The position numbers and the translations under genes are program-made. The notes under the pieces are model-generated. The model was not told the DNA's origin and did not search any database. It worked only from the letters and a program-made list of their open reading frames with translations. From assembly GCA_035506535.1 (NCBI GenBank), contig DATJPE010000015.1, forward strand, positions 1 to 39,239: a DNA stretch of 39,239 nucleotides, read 5' to 3'. Origin of the DNA: Actinomycetes bacterium. Lineage in GTDB: Bacteria > Actinomycetota > Actinomycetes > DATJPE01. Positions 35,057 through 39,239 of this stretch are shown piece after piece (within the stretch, counting starts at the first letter, position 1; every line of letters begins with the position of its first letter).

Positions 35057-35659
35057 GTGGCCACGCTGGACGTCAGGGGACCGCTGACTCGGGACGTGAT
35101 CGCCCTCGAGGGCTCGCGCTTGACCTTGGGTGCGAGCCCCCGCGCCGACATCGTCATCGAGGGCGATCCCACCGTCTCGAAGCTGCACCTGGTCCTCGAG
35201 CTCATCGGATCGACGTGGTTCGTCCGGGACCTCGGTGCGCGCAACGGCACGTTCCTCAACGGCGAGGCCGTTCTCGGAGAGCGACCCCTGCGGCCCGGGG
35301 ACGAGGTGATGGTGGGACGCACCACGCTCACCTTCCGTGACCCGGCATCCGTGCGCGACCGGACCACCGAGACGGCCAAGCCGCCGCCCGAGCTGACCCC
35401 CGGAGAGCGCAAGGTGCTCAACGAGCTCTGCCGTCCGATGGTCGCGGGCACCGTGTTCACCGCCCCCGCCACCGTGCGCGAGATCGCCGCCGCCTTGGTC
35501 GTCGGTCAACCGGCCGTGAAGCAGCATCTCGCGAACCTCTACACCAAGTTCGGGATCCCTCCCGACGGAACCCAGAACCGTCGGGTGCTCCTGGCCAACG
35601 AGGCGCTGAGCCGGGGCGCGGTGCGGACCTCGGACCTGCTGAAGTCGCGCGCCGACTGA
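35057..35659 (+). CDS. FHA domain protein with C-terminal helix-turn-helix
   Basis: The 200-residue protein starts at GTG 35057 with GGGAGG upstream. Residues 5-95 form an FHA fold: LTLGASPRADIVI, VSKLHLVL (S41, H44) and ARNGTFLNGE (N63). FHA domains bind phosphothreonine, but the Arg usually following LG is Ala here, so binding may be weak or altered. Residues 110-200 resemble a transcription-factor-like winged helix (LTPGERKVLNEL; REIAAALVVGQPAVKQHLANLYTKFGI). It is followed after one base by the kinase gene, so it is likely a partner or substrate that relays kinase activity to DNA or to another protein. Confidence 0.85.
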   Translation: MATLDVRGPLTRDVIALEGSRLTLGASPRADIVIEGDPTVSKLHLVLELIGSTWFVRDLGARNGTFLNGEAVLGERPLRPGDEVMVGRTTLTFRDPASVRDRTTETAKPPPELTPGERKVLNELCRPMVAGTVFTAPATVREIAAALVVGQPAVKQHLANLYTKFGIPPDGTQNRRVLLANEALSRGAVRTSDLLKSRAD

Positions 35660-35660
35660 C

Positions 35661-38600
35661 ATGGAGCGGCTCACCGATCGCTACGACGTAGCGGAGGAGA
35701 TCGGTGGGACAGGACGCGCACGTGTCTTGCGGGGCTGGGACCGCCGCCGGGCCCGTGCGGTGGCGATCAAGATCGTTCCGGTCCCCGATGAGGACCAGCG
35801 CGAGCGGCTGCGCGGGCAGGTCGAGCTCCTCATGGGCGTCCCGGCGCATCCGGGTCTCGTGGCCGTGGTCGACGAGGTGTCCGTGGACCGCTCGCACGCG
35901 GTCGTCCTGGACTGGGTCGAGGGCGTCGACCTCGGCAGCGAGCTGCGCGAGAACGGACGACCGGGTCTGGACCTGGAGATGGTCCTCGCGTGCGCCGAAC
36001 AGGTCGCGTCGGCGCTGGACCACCTCCACCGCGGCCCACGACCTGTGGTGCACGGGGACATCAAGCCCTCCAACATCGTCAGGACGCCCGAGGGTCGAGT
36101 CGTCGTCGTGGACTTCGGCAGCTCGGTGGTCCCCGGCGAACCCGCGACCACCGGTACGAGGGGGTACGCCGCCCCGGAGCTGGCCTCCTCTGGATTGCTG
36201 ACGCCGGCCTCGGACGTCTACGGCCTCGCGGCGACCGTGGTCGCCCTCCTGACCGGTCGGCCTCCTGACGGGGGCCGACCGAGGATCGACGACCTCCCGC
36301 CCGACACAGCTGCGCGGCTGCGGCACACGCTCGCCCGGGCGCTGGCCACGGATCCTCACGCGCGGCCCGCATCCGCAGGAGACCTCGCACGTGCCCTGCG
36401 CGGCAGGGACGCAGGCAACCGTTGCGCGATGCTGGTCGCCGCGGACCTGGACGAGTCAGAGACCGCACCCGACCCCGCTGAGGGCGCACGCCGGTCGCGG
36501 GCGATCCCGGATCGTCACCTGGGGCTGCTGATGGCCGAGGTCGCCGAGGACCTGGGTGGCGTCGCCCTGCACGGACGGGGACGACCCAGCCCCCGCGTGT
36601 ACCGCCTGCCGGGGCCTGATGCCGCGATCGCCTTCGTCTCGGCGATCCGCCACGAGTATCCCCGGCGCGTGCCGAGCTCGGTGGCGGTGCGCCTTCGCAT
36701 GGCACTCCATGCCGCAACCCGCCCCGCAGCCGACGCGGAGGTCGCTGTCATCGGCGCACTGAGGCTGTCCTCGCCGGGCCTCACCGTGGTGACCGGGCCG
36801 GCTGCCCGAGCGGTGAGCCCTCCGGCCGGTCTCGAGCTCGTGCGTATCGGCGTCTTCTCCTCGGAGCTCTCGCGCCCGGTGCAGCTCTTCGCCCTCGCCG
36901 ACGAAGGAGCTGACCCCCCGCCCCTGCGCGCCAAGCAGACGGAGAGCTCCGACTTCGCGGCGGAGGATGCCTCCTCCGGGCACCCCTTCATCGGGCGGTC
37001 GGCTGAGCTGGAGAGCCTGCTCGGCCTGGTCACGAGCGAGCGCCTCGTCACCGTCACCGGCGCGGCCGGCATCGGGAAGTCCCGAACGAGTGAGGAGTTG
37101 GTCCGGGCGGTGGCGGGCGGGTTCCCGGACGGTGTCTGGTGGGTCGACCTGCACGCGGCCGCCGCCGTCGCGCCTGCCGTCCTTGCCGCGCTCGGAGCAG
37201 AAGGGTCGGCGTCGGGAACTCTCGCCACGCCCACTCGCCCGCGACGTCGCTCCGCCGAGCAGCGACTGCTCGAGCGCCTGGTCGGGCAGTCCGCGTTGCT
37301 GGTGCTGGACGGATGCGACGAGCTGCTCGAGGAGTCGGCCGAGCTGCTCAACCGCCTGCTCGCGGACTGCCCCTCGATGACTATCCTCGCCACGAGCCGG
37401 ACCCCGCTCGGTATGGTCGAAGAGCGCGTCCTGCGCCTCGGCCCGCTCGAGGACGCCGATGCGTTGCGGCTGCTCTCCCTGCTGCTCCACCTGGACCGTC
37501 CGGCGGCTTCGGAACAGGACCTCGACGTCGCCCGGGACATCTGCCAGCTCGTCGACCGCGTCCCTCAGTCACTCGTCGTCGCGGCGTCGAGATGGCCGGC
37601 CATGAGCCTGGCACAGATCCGTGATTCGCTGACTGCGGGGCATCCCGGAAGTTCGGGCGGCAGAGATGCTCATGCCGCTCTGCAGTGGAGCGTCGCCTCG
37701 CTCCCCCCTGACGAGCTCGAGCTGCTCGCCGCCGTCACTCTCTTCCCGTCAGGCTTCAGCGCGGAGGCGGCCTCGGCCGTCGGCGGCGTCGATCGCGTCG
37801 TCGCGCTGTCCCTGCTCTACGCCCTGACCCGCCGCTCACTGCTCGAGGCTGAGCGCTCGCCGGGACCCGCGCGCTTTCGGATGCTGACTGCGACGCGCGA
37901 GGTCGCAGCCGCGCACCTGACCTCGTCGGGACGTCTCCGCTCGGCACAGGACCGGTTCGCAGCGTGGGGAGAGGACTTCGTGGCGCGGTTCGCGACCGGC
38001 TGCGCCGGGAGGGACCAGGCGCACTGGCTCGATGCGGCTCACGTCGACATCGCCAACCTGCGTGCCGCGTTCGAGTGTGGGCTGGCGCGGCCGGGGACGA
38101 GTCGACCGGCGCGCCTCGCCGCCGGCCTGGCGACCTACTGGATGGTTCGAGGACCGGTGACCCAGGGACGGGAGTGGCTTCGACGGGCCCTCGCGGCCAT
38201 GCCCGGCGGCGAGGCCGACGTCGAGGAGGGGCGGCGCGAGGCGGAGTGCACCGCCGGATGGCTCGCGTGCTTCGGTGGCGACCCCGTCGCGGCGGCGACG
38301 GCATCGCTGCGAGCCATCGGGTCGTCGTCCGGTGCCGGTGCATCGATCAACGCCCGCGCGCTGTCGGTCCTGGGGCTGGTGGCCTCGTCATCGGGCCAGC
38401 AGGAGGTGGCCATCCGCCGGCACGAGGCGGCACTCGCTTCCGCGCGCTCCGCCGGGGACCGCGCGGCCGTTGCTTTCGTCACGGCGAACCTGGCCAACCC
38501 GCTGGCACTCCGCGGGCGGGTCGGGGAGGCGCGCAAGCTCCTCGAGGACAGCCTCGCGCTCCGCAGAGCGCAGGAGGACTCCTACGGCATCAGCTGGAGC

Positions 38601-39239
38601 TGCTTTCGGCTGGGCCTGCTCCTGCTGTCCTGCGGCGAGATGCCCGAGGCCCGCGGGCTCCTGCTGGAGGCGTGGGAGTCGGCGTCGGAGATCGGCTACA
38701 CCCAGGGCCGGATCAACGCCGCGCTCGGGCTTGGCCGGCTGCTGCTGTCCACCGGTCACCCACGAGCCGGCGCCCGGTGGTTCGCCGAGGCCGACGAGGC
38801 GGCGGAGTCGGTCGGCGACCCCACATCGAGGTCCCTGGCTCTCGCCGGGACCCTCGAGTGCGCGGCCTGGGGTGGGAGCGCGGCCGACCTCGCTCGTTGC
38901 ATGGACCACCTCGATGCCTCCGACTGGGCGGGCAGCGTCGAGACCGTCGCCGACCGCGCGCTGGCGCACGCCGCCGTGGCCGAGATCGCCGCGGAGACCG
39001 GCGAGGCGCGCGACCGCCTGCGCCAGGCCCTGGTCGCCCTGGCCTGGCTCGGCGACCGCGGGCGACAGGTCGAGGTGCTCGAACGGCTGGCCGTGCTGGC
39101 CGCGGCCGAGGACCAGTGGCGCGACGCCGCCTTCCTGTTCACCCTCGCTCGCCGGGAGCGGGAGCGCACCGGTTGGATCCCTCGACGCGGACCGGCCCTC
39201 GCCGCCGTAGCGGCCCACCTCCGGCGCGACACCGACCCG
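35661..39239 (+). CDS. Ser/Thr kinase fused to degenerate cyclase-like domain, STAND/AAA NTPase and helical repeats (partial)
   Basis: The frame is open from ATG 35661 to the window end, so at least 1193 residues are present and the stop is missing. Residues 8-250 form a Ser/Thr kinase: Gly loop GGTGRARV, K37 in VAIKIV, catalytic HGDIKPSN (131-138, Arg of HRD replaced by Gly), DFG (151-153) and APE (171-173). Residues ~255-415 look like a class III nucleotidyl cyclase domain that has lost its GDG metal site. Residues ~440-700 are a STAND/AAA NTPase with P loop GAAGIGKS (467-474) and Walker B LVLDGCDE (D550, D553, E554). The rest is TPR-like helical repeats. The gene follows the FHA gene by one base. 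Role unknown: a kinase-controlled signalling switch. Confidence 0.88.
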   Translation, partial: MERLTDRYDVAEEIGGTGRARVLRGWDRRRARAVAIKIVPVPDEDQRERLRGQVELLMGVPAHPGLVAVVDEVSVDRSHAVVLDWVEGVDLGSELRENGRPGLDLEMVLACAEQVASALDHLHRGPRPVVHGDIKPSNIVRTPEGRVVVVDFGSSVVPGEPATTGTRGYAAPELASSGLLTPASDVYGLAATVVALLTGRPPDGGRPRIDDLPPDTAARLRHTLARALATDPHARPASAGDLARALRGRDAGNRCAMLVAADLDESETAPDPAEGARRSRAIPDRHLGLLMAEVAEDLGGVALHGRGRPSPRVYRLPGPDAAIAFVSAIRHEYPRRVPSSVAVRLRMALHAATRPAADAEVAVIGALRLSSPGLTVVTGPAARAVSPPAGLELVRIGVFSSELSRPVQLFALADEGADPPPLRAKQTESSDFAAEDASSGHPFIGRSAELESLLGLVTSERLVTVTGAAGIGKSRTSEELVRAVAGGFPDGVWWVDLHAAAAVAPAVLAALGAEGSASGTLATPTRPRRRSAEQRLLERLVGQSALLVLDGCDELLEESAELLNRLLADCPSMTILATSRTPLGMVEERVLRLGPLEDADALRLLSLLLHLDRPAASEQDLDVARDICQLVDRVPQSLVVAASRWPAMSLAQIRDSLTAGHPGSSGGRDAHAALQWSVASLPPDELELLAAVTLFPSGFSAEAASAVGGVDRVVALSLLYALTRRSLLEAERSPGPARFRMLTATREVAAAHLTSSGRLRSAQDRFAAWGEDFVARFATGCAGRDQAHWLDAAHVDIANLRAAFECGLARPGTSRPARLAAGLATYWMVRGPVTQGREWLRRALAAMPGGEADVEEGRREAECTAGWLACFGGDPVAAATASLRAIGSSSGAGASINARALSVLGLVASSSGQQEVAIRRHEAALASARSAGDRAAVAFVTANLANPLALRGRVGEARKLLEDSLALRRAQEDSYGISWSCFRLGLLLLSCGEMPEARGLLLEAWESASEIGYTQGRINAALGLGRLLLSTGHPRAGARWFAEADEAAESVGDPTSRSLALAGTLECAAWGGSAADLARCMDHLDASDWAGSVETVADRALAHAAVAEIAAETGEARDRLRQALVALAWLGDRGRQVEVLERLAVLAAAEDQWRDAAFLFTLARRERERTGWIPRRGPALAAVAAHLRRDTDP

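Overview
The window is very GC-rich DNA with tight gene packing, many GTG starts and 1-4 base gene overlaps. It also carries the conserved actinobacterial block valS / folC-DUF4233 / ndk / mreBCD-mrdA-rodA / two radical-SAM-linked genes / rne / rplU-rpmA-obg / proB-proA / nadD / rsfS. It therefore comes from the chromosome of an actinomycete (Actinomycetia). The sequence alone does not let me name the genus.

Layout. (1) 1-430: the C-terminal end of a large serine recombinase runs antisense through a tRNA-Ala(GGC) gene, so this is probably the right edge of an integrated element lying mostly outside the window. (2) 472-8398, all minus strand: rplU-rpmA-obg-proB-proA-small membrane protein-nadD-LytR_C protein-rsfS-histidine phosphatase, covering ribosome, GTPase, proline and NAD functions. 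(3) 8622-12130: a thiamine-type ABC transporter under a TPP riboswitch, placed between rne and rplU. (4) 12140-18090: RNase E/G with the TIGR03960 and TIGR03936 (DUF2344) proteins, plus a HIT protein and a small membrane protein. (5) 18133-19359: a plus-strand AbiEi-like/DUF559-like gene framed by two 59-nt imperfect palindromes. The unit looks inserted between rodA and the radical-SAM gene. (6) 19396-26013: the elongasome genes rodA, mrdA, mreD, mreC and mreB, then ndk. (7) 26041-30331: a NodIJ/DrrAB-type exporter (ATPase and two permeases) placed between ndk and DUF4233-folC. (8) 30397-33808: valS, of the archaeal-like type, divergent from folC, and a GNAT protein. (9) 33924-39239: a plus-strand signalling cluster of a small ORF, a four-helix membrane protein, an FHA-HTH protein and a very large protein that runs off the window. 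The large protein fuses a Ser/Thr kinase, a degenerate class III cyclase-like domain, a STAND/AAA NTPase and helical repeats.

Most of the window is core housekeeping DNA. The two places that could hold something not well described are the palindrome-gene-palindrome unit at 18133-19359 and the kinase/pseudo-cyclase/STAND cluster at 33924-39239. Smaller points of interest are a 49-residue membrane protein gene between nadD and proA, apparently leaderless divergent promoters between folC and valS, a ribosome-binding site buried in the TPP riboswitch, and a tandem palindromic repeat downstream of the thiamine transporter.
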